DNA of 15,775 bases from Actinomycetota bacterium (GCA_018268695.1 JAFDWD010000621.1:1-15775), one strand, 5' to 3'. Positions 1 through 8,280 are shown, counted from the first letter of the stretch. Numbers and translations: made by a program. The notes: a model not told the origin generated them from the letters alone.

Positions 1-1725
<1,725 letters not shown>

Positions 1726-1734
1726 TTCCCCGGG

Positions 1735-1788
1735 GGCACCTGCGACAGTCCAAGGCGAATGACCGCTCTCGGACTGTTCGCAGGTGCC
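1735..1788 (+). repeat. Inverted repeat around the SemiSWEET start codon
   Basis: The left arm at 1735-1751 pairs with the right arm at 1771-1788 over 17 base pairs with a single bulged T at 1778. The 19-nt loop (1752-1770) holds the AAGG ribosome-binding candidate and the ATG at 1759. The repeat begins 9 bases after the katG stop and extends into about the tenth codon of the next gene. It could act as a katG terminator or attenuator, as an mRNA structure controlling SemiSWEET translation, or as a DNA operator. It has no downstream T-run, so it is not a classical intrinsic terminator. The arms are seen directly; any function is inference. Confidence 0.7.
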
Positions 1789-2019
1789 TGCACCACCCTC
1801 AGCTTCCTGCCGCAGGTGATCCGCACCCTGCGGACGCGGCACGCCGGTGACCTCTCGGCAGCGTGGCTGCTGATCTTCAGCGTCGGCACGGCCGCCTGGC
1901 TCACCTACGGCATCCTCCGGTCCGACCTTGCCGTGGCGGCCGCGAACGGGGTGACGTTCGTCCTCGTGATGATGCTCGTCGTCGCCAAGTTCACCACGAC
2001 GGCGCCTCCGGCCGATTGA
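1759..2019 (+). CDS. SemiSWEET-type sugar transporter protomer (MtN3/saliva, PQ-loop family)
   Basis: An 86-aa membrane protein with three predicted helices (about residues 3-21, 33-52 and 57-77), the size and topology of bacterial SemiSWEETs, which dimerise to carry sugars by facilitated diffusion. The family's PQ motif is at P18-Q19 in SFLPQVIRT. The central W47, in TAAWLTYG, and the helix-3 Asn (N63, in AANGVTF) match conserved SemiSWEET positions. The ATG at 1759 follows an AAGG by only 3-4 bases and lies inside a hairpin loop. The gene starts 33 bp after katG on the same strand and could be read through from it. Its end overlaps the convergent VOC gene by 29 bp. The substrate cannot be deduced from sequence. 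Confidence 0.88.
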   Translation: MTALGLFAGACTTLSFLPQVIRTLRTRHAGDLSAAWLLIFSVGTAAWLTYGILRSDLAVAAANGVTFVLVMMLVVAKFTTTAPPAD

Positions 2020-2419
2020 CCAGGCGCGGCGCACCCGGGTAGGTGCCGAAGGACCAGAGGTTGCCCTCAGGGTCGCGGACGATCACGTCGCGGCTGCCGT
2101 AGTCGCGCTCGACCGGGCCTTCGATGATCTCGGCGCCCGCGGCGACGGCGCGGGCATGGATGGCGTCGGGGTCGGCGGTGACGATGTAGGCGCCGCAGGT
2201 CCCGGGCTTGCGCGCCCACGAGGTGCCGGGCCGGTCGTCGCCGAGCATCACGCCACCACCCTCGGGCCAGTCGAGCTGGGCGTGGTGGATCACCCCATCT
2301 TCCTCGTAGGCGACGTTCTCGACGAAGCCGAAGGCCGCGACGAGGAAGTCGATCAGAACGCGTGAGTCGCGGGCGCGGAAGGCGGGCCAGACGTTTGGTG
2401 CGTTGGGAGTCTCATTCAT
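1991..2419 (-). CDS. VOC superfamily protein, PhnB/glyoxalase-like
   Basis: A 142-aa single-module vicinal-oxygen-chelate fold protein (MNETPNAPNVWPAF to NRPEAPSW). The N-terminal half has the pattern of a dimerising beta-alpha-beta unit (SRVLIDFLVAAFGF, then HHAQLDWPEGGGVMLG). The C-terminal half has the typical DVIVRDPEGNLWSFGTY strand. The family includes glyoxalases, antibiotic-binding proteins and many unassigned members; no specific substrate can be given. The start is chosen at 2419 because the coding frame upstream is only an extension lying opposite the AraC gene, while the homologous fold begins here. The ATG overlaps the TGA of the upstream regulator in ATGA (2416-2419), so the two are translationally coupled and probably functionally linked. 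The 3' end overlaps SemiSWEET tail to tail. Confidence 0.85.
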   Translation of the reverse strand: MNETPNAPNVWPAFRARDSRVLIDFLVAAFGFVENVAYEEDGVIHHAQLDWPEGGGVMLGDDRPGTSWARKPGTCGAYIVTADPDAIHARAVAAGAEIIEGPVERDYGSRDVIVRDPEGNLWSFGTYPGAPRLVNRPEAPSW

Positions 2420-3276
2420 GCCTCCCAATCTCGCGCGTAGCGGTGGCCGCCGGCTTGGATATTTGGGAACTCCTCGGCGATCCAGCCGCTCGGCGAGGTG
2501 CCGGCGAAGGCGCCGAACTCGCGGTCGAGGTGGGACTGGTCGGCGAAGCCGCACTCGGCGGCGACCCCGGCGAGGTCGAGCGATCCACCCCGCACCGCCT
2601 GGCCGATCCGCGACACGGCGTGGGTGAAGCGCATCGTCCGGGCCGCCTCCTTCGGCGTGATCCCGAACTCGCCTACGAAGAGGGTGGACAGCCTGCGGCG
2701 GCTGAGGAAGATGCGTTCGGCGAGCTCCCCGATGCGGATCCGCCCGCGCGAGGCCGTCAGCAGCCGCCACGCCTCCACCGCCTCCGCCCGGGGCGCGGTC
2801 GTCCTTTGGCCCGTCCAGCGGGCCAAAGGACGACCGCCGATCTCGGTGGCGAAGATCGCGAAGCGCTCGTCCCAATCGGACGCTTCGGCAAGGCGCTCGC
2901 GCAGGCGCGGCGCGGTGCGGCCGAGCACGTCCTCCCCCTCCAGCGACAACCGCGCCAGCTCGCCCGCCGGCATCCCGAAGAGCCGTCGCGCCGCCAGCGG
3001 GTGGACCGCCGCCTGGAGCCCGCACTGGCGCTCCGGCATCTTCACCATCTCAACCTCGGTCGACAGGCCCGCGACGACCACGTCGAACCCCCGCTCTCCG
3101 CTGCCCTCGGCGATCACGACCGGCGCGTCCAGGGTGACGATGAAGGTCAGGAACGGCGACGGCAGCCCGCGGTGGTCGCGCGGCGCCGCGGCGACCGTCT
3201 CGTAGCCGACCGCCGTGACCAGCGCCCCGGTCGGGTCGCGCGGCGCGGTGACGAAGCGGTCGCTCGTCTCGGTCAC
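2416..3276 (-). CDS. AraC-family transcriptional regulator
   Basis: A 286-aa regulator. Residues 1 to about 145 form an N-terminal sensing region that I cannot assign to a specific ligand family (contains FLTFIVTLDAPVVI and AVHPLAARRLFGMPAGEL). Residues 166-273 form the double helix-turn-helix AraC DNA-binding domain: the first HTH around RIGELAERIFLSRRRLSTLF (179-200) and the second around LDLAGVAAECGFADQSHLDREF (233-254). The closing GTSPSGWIAEEFPNIQ is typical of AraC proteins paired with VOC genes. The start is a GTG at 3276 without a convincing Shine-Dalgarno; no in-frame ATG precedes it. The linker (residues 147-161) is encoded by a perfect 19-bp palindrome. The gene overlaps the VOC gene by 4 bp, making that gene the obvious first target. 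The inducer is unknown. Confidence 0.9.
   Translation of the reverse strand: MTETSDRFVTAPRDPTGALVTAVGYETVAAAPRDHRGLPSPFLTFIVTLDAPVVIAEGSGERGFDVVVAGLSTEVEMVKMPERQCGLQAAVHPLAARRLFGMPAGELARLSLEGEDVLGRTAPRLRERLAEASDWDERFAIFATEIGGRPLARWTGQRTTAPRAEAVEAWRLLTASRGRIRIGELAERIFLSRRRLSTLFVGEFGITPKEAARTMRFTHAVSRIGQAVRGGSLDLAGVAAECGFADQSHLDREFGAFAGTSPSGWIAEEFPNIQAGGHRYARDWEA
2795..2837. repeat. Perfect 19-bp inverted repeat inside the AraC gene
   Basis: The arms 2795-2813 and 2819-2837 are exact reverse complements, separated by a 5-nt loop (TCCAG). The arms contain TCCTTTGGCCCG and its complement. The repeat encodes residues 147-161, exactly the linker between the sensing and DNA-binding domains. Arms this long are not expected by chance in a gene. 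It could be an inserted palindromic element tolerated in a linker, or a strong mRNA hairpin. It is seen directly; its function is unknown. Confidence 0.85.
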
Positions 3277-3298
3277 GACACCATTGTGGCGGCCGACC

Positions 3299-3351
3299 GT
3301 GTTGACGGGCCGAAAACCGGACTATCTGACGGGTTTTCGGCCCGTCAACAC
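3299..3351. repeat. Perfect 20-bp inverted repeat between the hydrolase and AraC genes
   Basis: The arms 3299-3318 and 3332-3351 are exact reverse complements with a 13-nt loop (3319-3331). The element fills most of the 80-bp gap between the hydrolase stop (3357) and the AraC start (3276). There is no T-run after either arm, so it is not a classical Rho-independent terminator, although the stem is strong enough to end transcription by structure. The arms share a CGGGCC followed by an A-rich run with the palindrome inside the AraC gene. Terminator, operator and mobile palindrome are all possible. Confidence 0.85.
3321..3348 (-). promoter_or_regulatory. Candidate sigma-70-type promoter for the AraC-VOC pair
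   Basis: On the minus strand, TTGACG (complement of 3343-3348) and GATAGT (complement of 3321-3326) are separated by 16 bp, giving a plausible -35/-10 pair. The -35 box lies in one arm of the 20-bp inverted repeat and the -10 box lies in its loop. Transcription would start near 3313 with a leader of roughly 35-40 nt before the GTG at 3276. A protein bound to the palindrome would cover the promoter. This is a pattern match only. Confidence 0.4.
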
Positions 3352-3356
3352 CGCGG

Positions 3357-5885
3357 TCAGGGGGTGGCGGGGCGGTTTGTCAGCGGGACGTATTCTCGGC
3401 AGGGCTCGCCGCGCAGGCCGGGGCACGGGGGGAGGGCGCTCGGGACGTTGATCCCGGGGACGACCGGGAGCAGGAGGTTCGACGGGTCCTGCTTCGAGTA
3501 GGCGATCGCCACCTGGGCCTTGCCCGCCGGTTCGGCTTCTTCGAAGTCCCAGATCGGCTGGGTGCCGTTCGGCGCCGCGATCGTCAACCGGATGCGCGAG
3601 CCGGCGCGGTACGCGTGGCCCTCGTAGTAGAGCGGGATCGTCACCTTCACGAATTCGTTCGCGGGCATCGGCTGGACGTCGGATTCGCGCAGGCTGAGGA
3701 CCGGCTCGAGCGTCGTCGACTTGGCCGCGTCGAGCTTGCGCTCGTCCGCCCGCACCCAGCCGTTCTGCACGAAGGTCTCCTTACCGTCCGGGCGCACCTC
3801 GCTCACCGTCGCCTGGAGGTCGACGTTCGGGGTCGAGGAACGCACCCAGAGGTTCACCGCTCCCGCGCCGATCACGGTCGTGTTTTCGCCCAGCGGTTCG
3901 GTCACGTAGGAGACGGCCGAGCCGGGCGGGCTCTGTTCCCAGTGGTAGCTCGGGGTCTCGGTCCAGAGGCCGCCGGCGCTCCCGTCGGTCGGTCGGCTGA
4001 AGTCCTGCAGCGGCAGCGCGTGCGCGTCCCAGGTGAATTCGTCGGCGTGGGACCCGGCCGTCTTGGTCGGCTTCAGGTTGCCGCCCGGGGCCAGGTACCA
4101 GGCCTTCGCCTGCGTCCCCGGGATCGGGAATTCGCTGAACGATTCTTCGAAGGTCGGGTACGGCCGGCCGGGTGACGCGCCACCGGCGCCGCTGTCGAAG
4201 AGGACGCGGATCGGCTTCTGCGCTTCGAAGGCGGCGAGCGCCGAGCCGTAGGTCGGCAACAGCTGGATCGGGTCGGGCGGCAGGGTGAGGCCGGGGATCC
4301 CCATCGCTTCCTGGAAGACGAGCGGCGCCGCGACGTGCATCACCGCACCCGCCACGAGCGGCGGCTGCTTCGCCACGTACAGCTCGAGGAAGTCGAGCCA
4401 GCGGTTGAAGGTCGCCGGGTCGAGCGAGTCGATGTGGGTGCCGTTGGTGAAGGTGAACCACTTCTTCCGGGTGCCGGTGAAGTGCTCGGCGAGGTCGGGA
4501 CAGTGGCCGCCGGTCTGCTCGTCGGTCCACTGGCAGGCCATGAAGGTCGGCACGTCGATCTTGTTGACGAAAGTGACCGGCGAGAGCGGGTCGGCGACCT
4601 TCGGCACGTAGTGACTGTTGTCTTTGACCTTCTGCAGGAGGTTGACCGCTTCCGGGTGGAGCACCTGGTTGCGCTTGCAGGTTTCGTCGCCTTCCTGGAC
4701 GCGCTTATAGGCGTAGGCCTGGCCGCTGGTCGGGCCCGCCGCTTCGGCGTCGTGGACCCGCTCCTTCGCCCATTCGAGCGCGAAGCCGGTGTTCAGGATG
4801 CCGCCGGGATAGAGCGTCGTCTGGGTGTTGTCGATCACCGAGAGCGGCGTGATCGCGGCGAGGTGCGGTGGCTGCGTCGCCGCGGTGAAGAGCTGGCTGA
4901 TCCCGCCGTAGCTGATCCCCATCATCCCGACTTCGTGGTGGAGGACCCACGGCTGGGCGGCGATCGTCTCGATCACGTCGTAGCCGTCGAGGCTCTGCAG
5001 CGGCTCGAAGAAGTCGTAGGCGCCGCCGGAGCAGCCGGTGCCGCGCATGTTCACGTCGACGACCGTGAAGCCCATCAGGTTGGCGATCAGGGAGATGCCG
5101 TGTTCGGGGCCCGCCGGGTCGGCGTAGCCGTAGCCCGCGTACTCGATCAGCGTCGGCGTCGGACCGGTCGGGATGTAGGGAAGTTCGACCGCCGAGCCGT
5201 GCGCGGCCTTGCGGAGCTGGAGCAGCTTCTGTCTCGGCGGGCCGCTCAACTTGATCCCCAGCCCTTCACCGACCTTGCCGAGGACTTCGGAGAGACCGCC
5301 GGCAACTTCCCCCACGCCCGGGATTTCCTTCAGGATTTTTTCGACTTCCCCGATCGGCAACTGCGGCGTTTCAGGCGTGCCGCCTTCGGCGGGGTTGGGG
5401 ATCTGGTTGGTCAGCAACGTCAGCACGTCCTGCGGCGGATGGACGTCGATCGCCAGCTTCGTCCCGTCGCGCACGGTCAGGTACTGGTAGCCGTGCGGTT
5501 CGATCTTCTGGTTGTAGATCGAGGTGTTCGGCGGCGCCGAGCGCCGCGTCAGCACCGTCAGCGGTTCGGACTGCTGCCCGCCGACTTCGAGCCGGTAGCC
5601 GTTCCCCGGTTTCACTTCGCGGAAGAGGACGCCGCCGAGCGAGTCCGCGTTCTTCGAGGCGACCGCGTTGCCGGAGCCGTCGCGCAGCGTCACCGCGCCG
5701 CCACCCGGCACGCCGGTCGCGTAGACCTGTTCGACCGAGCCGGAAGCTTCAAAGGCCGGCGCCGCATCCGCGACGCCGGCCCAGGAGGCACATGAAACTA
5801 GGAGGAGCAGAACCGAGGCGGCCACCGACAATCCCACCGTTCGCCGCACCGGTCTCCAGATGTTGGAAGTTCCCGCTCCCCCCAT
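3357..5885 (-). CDS. Exported CocE/NonD-family hydrolase (X-Pro dipeptidyl-peptidase S15 fold)
   Basis: An 842-aa serine hydrolase of the alpha/beta-hydrolase Peptidase_S15 family with a C-terminal jelly-roll (X-Pro_C) domain. Such proteins cleave esters, amides or X-Pro peptides; the substrate here is unknown. The N-terminus has an Arg-rich stretch, a hydrophobic core (about 17-30) and either a lipobox-like LVSC (Cys32) or a type I site near AD-AAPA, so it is secreted or lipid-anchored. The catalytic nucleophile is Ser325 in GISYGG; the likely partners are Asp455 (WTDEQ) and His484 (NGTHID). The hydrolase core spans about 138-510 and the C-terminal beta domain about 560-800. About 70 extra residues (155-225) sit between the first strands of the core. 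The ATG at 5885 lacks a Shine-Dalgarno; a GTG at 5849 preceded by GGAGA would give a more usual short signal peptide. Glu codons are mostly GAA, unlike the neighbours. Confidence 0.88.
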   Translation of the reverse strand: MGGAGTSNIWRPVRRTVGLSVAASVLLLLVSCASWAGVADAAPAFEASGSVEQVYATGVPGGGAVTLRDGSGNAVASKNADSLGGVLFREVKPGNGYRLEVGGQQSEPLTVLTRRSAPPNTSIYNQKIEPHGYQYLTVRDGTKLAIDVHPPQDVLTLLTNQIPNPAEGGTPETPQLPIGEVEKILKEIPGVGEVAGGLSEVLGKVGEGLGIKLSGPPRQKLLQLRKAAHGSAVELPYIPTGPTPTLIEYAGYGYADPAGPEHGISLIANLMGFTVVDVNMRGTGCSGGAYDFFEPLQSLDGYDVIETIAAQPWVLHHEVGMMGISYGGISQLFTAATQPPHLAAITPLSVIDNTQTTLYPGGILNTGFALEWAKERVHDAEAAGPTSGQAYAYKRVQEGDETCKRNQVLHPEAVNLLQKVKDNSHYVPKVADPLSPVTFVNKIDVPTFMACQWTDEQTGGHCPDLAEHFTGTRKKWFTFTNGTHIDSLDPATFNRWLDFLELYVAKQPPLVAGAVMHVAAPLVFQEAMGIPGLTLPPDPIQLLPTYGSALAAFEAQKPIRVLFDSGAGGASPGRPYPTFEESFSEFPIPGTQAKAWYLAPGGNLKPTKTAGSHADEFTWDAHALPLQDFSRPTDGSAGGLWTETPSYHWEQSPPGSAVSYVTEPLGENTTVIGAGAVNLWVRSSTPNVDLQATVSEVRPDGKETFVQNGWVRADERKLDAAKSTTLEPVLSLRESDVQPMPANEFVKVTIPLYYEGHAYRAGSRIRLTIAAPNGTQPIWDFEEAEPAGKAQVAIAYSKQDPSNLLLPVVPGINVPSALPPCPGLRGEPCREYVPLTNRPATP

Positions 5886-5974
5886 GTCGGGGAACTACTA
5901 CCACAAATTCGGTAGTTGAAACAAGGAATTTTTGCGAGGGCCCATTCGGACCCCTGCCCAGATATCGCGAGCGC

Positions 5975-6703
5975 TCAGCGAACGATCGAGACGGCTCCGT
6001 TGGCGATGTTGTAGACGCCGGCGACGACCTGGATCGACCCGGACTGCACCGCCGAGGCGATGATCGGACCGCGTTGGGCGAGGTCCTGGGCCTGCGCGAT
6101 CGCGTTGGCGGGGACGCAGCGCGCGAGCGTCCGTTCATCCGCGGGCAGCGACTTCACCGTCGGCAGCAACGGTTCGAGGACCTCGCCGATCGCGCCGTAT
6201 TTGGAGCTCGGGTAGGTCTTGCCTTCGGTGACCGCGGCGATCGCCGACTTGATCGCACCACAGTCGCTGTGGCCGAGCACCATCACCACTTTCACGCCGA
6301 GGACCGCGACCCCATACTCGGTGCTGCCGAGCGTGCCGGTGTCGATGCTGTTGCCCGCGATCCGCGAGACGAAGATGTTCCCCCGTTCGACGTCGAAGAC
6401 CAGCTCCGGTGAGATCCGCGAGTCGGCGCAGGTGATGATCGCGGCGAACGGTTTCTGTTCCGACGCCCGTCTCTCCCCCACCGGCGAGTAGTCCCGCAGC
6501 GAGAGCTTCCCGCGCCGGTAGCGCGTGTTCCCGGCCTGGAGGATGCGCAGCGCTTCAGCAGGCGTCTGCGGGTGCGGGGCTTTCCCGCCCGTCGACGCCG
6601 CCAACGCCTCCACCGCCCCGGCCCCACCGAGCGCCGCCGCCCCGGTCGCCGCTCCCAGACCACCGATGAATTTCCGTCGCGAAAGAAAGGAATCCTTGCT
6701 CAT
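5975..6703 (-). CDS. Tat-exported beta-class carbonic anhydrase
   Basis: A 242-aa zinc enzyme that interconverts carbon dioxide and bicarbonate. The beta-class zinc site is complete: Cys92, Asp94 and Arg96 in CADSR, then His145 and Cys148 in GHSDCGA. The N-terminus carries a twin-arginine signal (SRRKFIGG, residues 8-15) followed by a small-residue hydrophobic stretch ending near ALAAS (about 34-38), so the folded metalloenzyme is probably exported. The conserved AGN and SxEYG segments are present (116-131). The ATG at 6703 has no Shine-Dalgarno, but a TAGACT -10 box ends 6 nt upstream, suggesting a leaderless transcript. The hydrolase, also exported, follows 89 bp downstream on the same strand; co-transcription is possible but not shown. 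Glu codon use (about 6 GAA to 5 GAG) is intermediate between the hydrolase and other neighbours. Confidence 0.95.
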   Translation of the reverse strand: MSKDSFLSRRKFIGGLGAATGAAALGGAGAVEALAASTGGKAPHPQTPAEALRILQAGNTRYRRGKLSLRDYSPVGERRASEQKPFAAIITCADSRISPELVFDVERGNIFVSRIAGNSIDTGTLGSTEYGVAVLGVKVVMVLGHSDCGAIKSAIAAVTEGKTYPSSKYGAIGEVLEPLLPTVKSLPADERTLARCVPANAIAQAQDLAQRGPIIASAVQSGSIQVVAGVYNIANGAVSIVR

Positions 6704-6709
6704 GGCCCG

Positions 6710-6715
6710 AGTCTA
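6710..6715 (-). promoter_or_regulatory. Candidate -10 box of the carbonic anhydrase gene (leaderless)
   Basis: On the minus strand TAGACT ends 6 nt before the ATG at 6703, matching the actinobacterial TANNNT pattern. The predicted transcript begins at or next to the start codon, which would explain the missing Shine-Dalgarno. No good -35 hexamer at the usual distance is seen. Confidence 0.45.
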
Positions 6716-6784
6716 GGTTCGCCGGCCGGACGGAAGGTGAAGAGCGGACGGATGAGGGATGCGAGGCGCGACGGATCAGCCGCT

Positions 6785-7765
6785 CTAGTTATTCAGCATC
6801 GTCATCCCGGCCTCGTCGTAGCGTTCGCCCCGCACGTCGTCGCGGGAGATCGCGGCGTCTAGCTCGGCCACCTGGGCGTCGGTCAGCTCGAGGTCGGCGG
6901 CGGCGGTGTTCTCTTCCAGGCGCTCCGGCTTTTTGGTGCCGGGGATCGGGACCAGGTCGTCGCCCTTGGCGAGGACCCAGGCGAGCGCCACCTGGGCAGG
7001 CGTCGCGCCGATGCCCTCGGCGAGCTCCGCCACGCGGTCGGCGAGACGCAGGTTCTCCTCGAAGGCCTCGCCCTGGAAGCGCGGGTTGGTGCGGCGCCAG
7101 TCGTCCTCGGAGAGGTCGTCGAGGGAGCGGATCTGGCCGGTGAGGAAACCGCGGCCGAGCGGCGAGTAGGGGACGAAGCCGATGCCCAGCTCGCGCAGGG
7201 TCGGCAGCACCTCGTCCTCGGGCTCGCGCGTCCACAGCGAGTACTCGCTCTGCACGGCGGTCAACGGGTGGGTCGCGTGGGCGCGGCGGATCGTCTCCGG
7301 CGCCGCCTCGGAGAGGCCGATGAAGCGGACCTTCCCGGCGGCGACCAGCTCGCCCATCGCGCCGACGGTCTCCTCGATCGGCACGCCCGGGTCGACCCGG
7401 TGCTGGTAGTAGAGGTCGATGTGATCCGTGCCGAGGCGCCGCAGCGATTCGTCGCAGACCTTCCGCGCGTTCTCCGGGCTGCCGTCGACCCCGCGCGTCT
7501 CCCCCTGGAAGTCGAAGCCGAACTTGGTCGCGATCTCGACCTCGTCGCGGCGGCCCGCGACGGCGCGTCCGACCAGTTCCTCGTTGTCGTAGGGCCCGTA
7601 TACCTCAGCGGTGTCGAGCAGCGTGACGCCGAGCTCGATCGCCCGGTGGATCGTCGCGATCCCGCCCTCCTCGTCGCCCGTCCCGTAGGCGTAGCTCATC
7701 CCCATGCAGCCGAGTCCCTCGGCCGATACTTCGAAGCCCTGGCTTCCGAGTTTCCTTCTGTCCAT
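6785..7765 (-). CDS. Aldo/keto reductase (AKR family, YakC/IolS-like)
   Basis: A 326-aa NADPH-dependent oxidoreductase of the TIM-barrel AKR superfamily, which reduces aldehydes and ketones in the cytoplasm. The catalytic tetrad is complete: Asp51 and Tyr56 in LLDTAEVYG, Lys81 in IATKFGF, and His122 in YYQHRVDP. The cofactor-phosphate region [13 protein letters not shown] lies at 274-286. The length is normal for the family. The start at 7765 is fixed by an ideal AAGGAGG five bases upstream; about 60 further in-frame codons upstream belong to sequence opposite the VOC gene and are not counted. It lies 79 bp downstream of the VOC gene on the same strand, and both could detoxify reactive carbonyls, although no shared operon is proven. 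The physiological substrate is unknown. Confidence 0.95.
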   Translation of the reverse strand: MDRRKLGSQGFEVSAEGLGCMGMSYAYGTGDEEGGIATIHRAIELGVTLLDTAEVYGPYDNEELVGRAVAGRRDEVEIATKFGFDFQGETRGVDGSPENARKVCDESLRRLGTDHIDLYYQHRVDPGVPIEETVGAMGELVAAGKVRFIGLSEAAPETIRRAHATHPLTAVQSEYSLWTREPEDEVLPTLRELGIGFVPYSPLGRGFLTGQIRSLDDLSEDDWRRTNPRFQGEAFEENLRLADRVAELAEGIGATPAQVALAWVLAKGDDLVPIPGTKKPERLEENTAAADLELTDAQVAELDAAISRDDVRGERYDEAGMTMLNN

Positions 7766-7770
7766 TCCTG

Positions 7771-7777
7771 CCTCCTT
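7771..7777 (-). promoter_or_regulatory. Strong ribosome binding site of the aldo/keto reductase
   Basis: The minus strand reads AAGGAGG, with five bases between it and the ATG at 7765. It is the best Shine-Dalgarno in the window and decides this start over the in-frame upstream extension. A possible -10 box, TATGCT, lies further upstream (complement of 7800-7805). Confidence 0.8.
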
Positions 7778-7844
7778 GGCGACTGAGTCCCGTCCGACGA
7801 GCATATGAAGGCGCGGGCGTCGGCCCGCAGAATCCGCTCTAGGA

Positions 7845-8267
7845 CTAGAACGGGAGGACGAGCGAGCCGTCGTCGAGCAAGGTGAAGCCGGGGTTGTGGG
7901 CGACCTCCCAGAGGTGGCCGTCGAGGTCGGCGAAGTACGCCGCATAGCCGCCGTAGAAGGTCTCCGCCGCCGGTTTGGTGATCGTCGCCCCCGCCGCCTC
8001 GGCGGCCGCGACGACCGCGTCGACCTCCGCCCGCGAGCGCACGTTCTGTGCCAGCGCGATGCCGCCGAACCCGTCGGCGCGCGCGTCCTCCACCCCGGCG
8101 TCCGCGGCCAGCTTCTCCCGCCCCCAGAGGACGACCGCCGACCCGCCCGCCTGGACGAACACGGTCTCCTCGACCTCCTTGCACTCCCAGCCGAGCGCCT
8201 CGTAGAAGCGCTTCGCCGCAGCGAGGTCGGCGACCCCGAGCGTGATCAGGCTGACCCGCTGGTCCAT
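7845..8267 (-). CDS. VOC superfamily protein, glyoxalase/bleomycin-resistance-like
   Basis: A 140-aa single-module vicinal-oxygen-chelate protein. It opens with [20 protein letters not shown], the classical first beta-alpha unit of the family. It closes with [20 protein letters not shown], where the Glu of WEVAHN is the usual metal-ligand position in glyoxalase-type folds. The best family match is to uncharacterised VOC proteins of the type found in actinobacteria, so no substrate is assigned. The ATG at 8267 is preferred over a GTG at 8309, because the fold starts here and a TAGGGT -10 box lies 7 nt upstream, fitting a leaderless message. It is divergent from the flavin monooxygenase gene (84 bp apart), and the aldo/keto reductase lies downstream. 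Confidence 0.88.
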   Translation of the reverse strand: MDQRVSLITLGVADLAAAKRFYEALGWECKEVEETVFVQAGGSAVVLWGREKLAADAGVEDARADGFGGIALAQNVRSRAEVDAVVAAAEAAGATITKPAAETFYGGYAAYFADLDGHLWEVAHNPGFTLLDDGSLVLPF

Positions 8268-8274
8268 TGCTCCG

Positions 8275-8280
8275 ACCCTA
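8275..8280 (-). promoter_or_regulatory. Candidate -10 box of the second VOC gene (leaderless)
   Basis: The minus strand reads TAGGGT, 7 nt before the ATG at 8267, in the TANNNT pattern. A weak -35 candidate, TTTACC, lies 15 nt further upstream. It supports the ATG at 8267 over the GTG at 8309, which would lie upstream of the transcript. Confidence 0.4.

Noticed and set aside
2420..3025. In-frame upstream extension of the first VOC gene to 344 codons
   Set aside because: The extension is Arg/Gly-rich sequence overlapping the AraC gene out of frame; the ATGA overlap at 2416-2419 gives the natural start.
4335..5795. Long plus-strand open frame of 486 codons opposite the hydrolase
   Set aside because: It is rich in Arg/Val/Asp/Glu with no recognisable domain, and it is explained by the G/C third-position bias of the real gene on the other strand.
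5886..5974. Gap between the hydrolase and carbonic anhydrase, with a short ACTACC / GGTAGT repeat and a locally AT-richer stretch
   Set aside because: Probably the hydrolase promoter, but no convincing -35/-10 pair could be chosen and the repeat is only six bases.
7813..7828. GC-rich hairpin (GCGGGC / GCCCGC, 4-nt loop) between the VOC and aldo/keto reductase genes
   Set aside because: Only six pairs and no T-run; such short GC stems are common by chance at this base composition.
7766..7945. In-frame upstream extension of the aldo/keto reductase (60 codons)
   Set aside because: It overlaps the VOC gene out of frame, while AAGGAGG five bases before the ATG at 7765 fixes the start.
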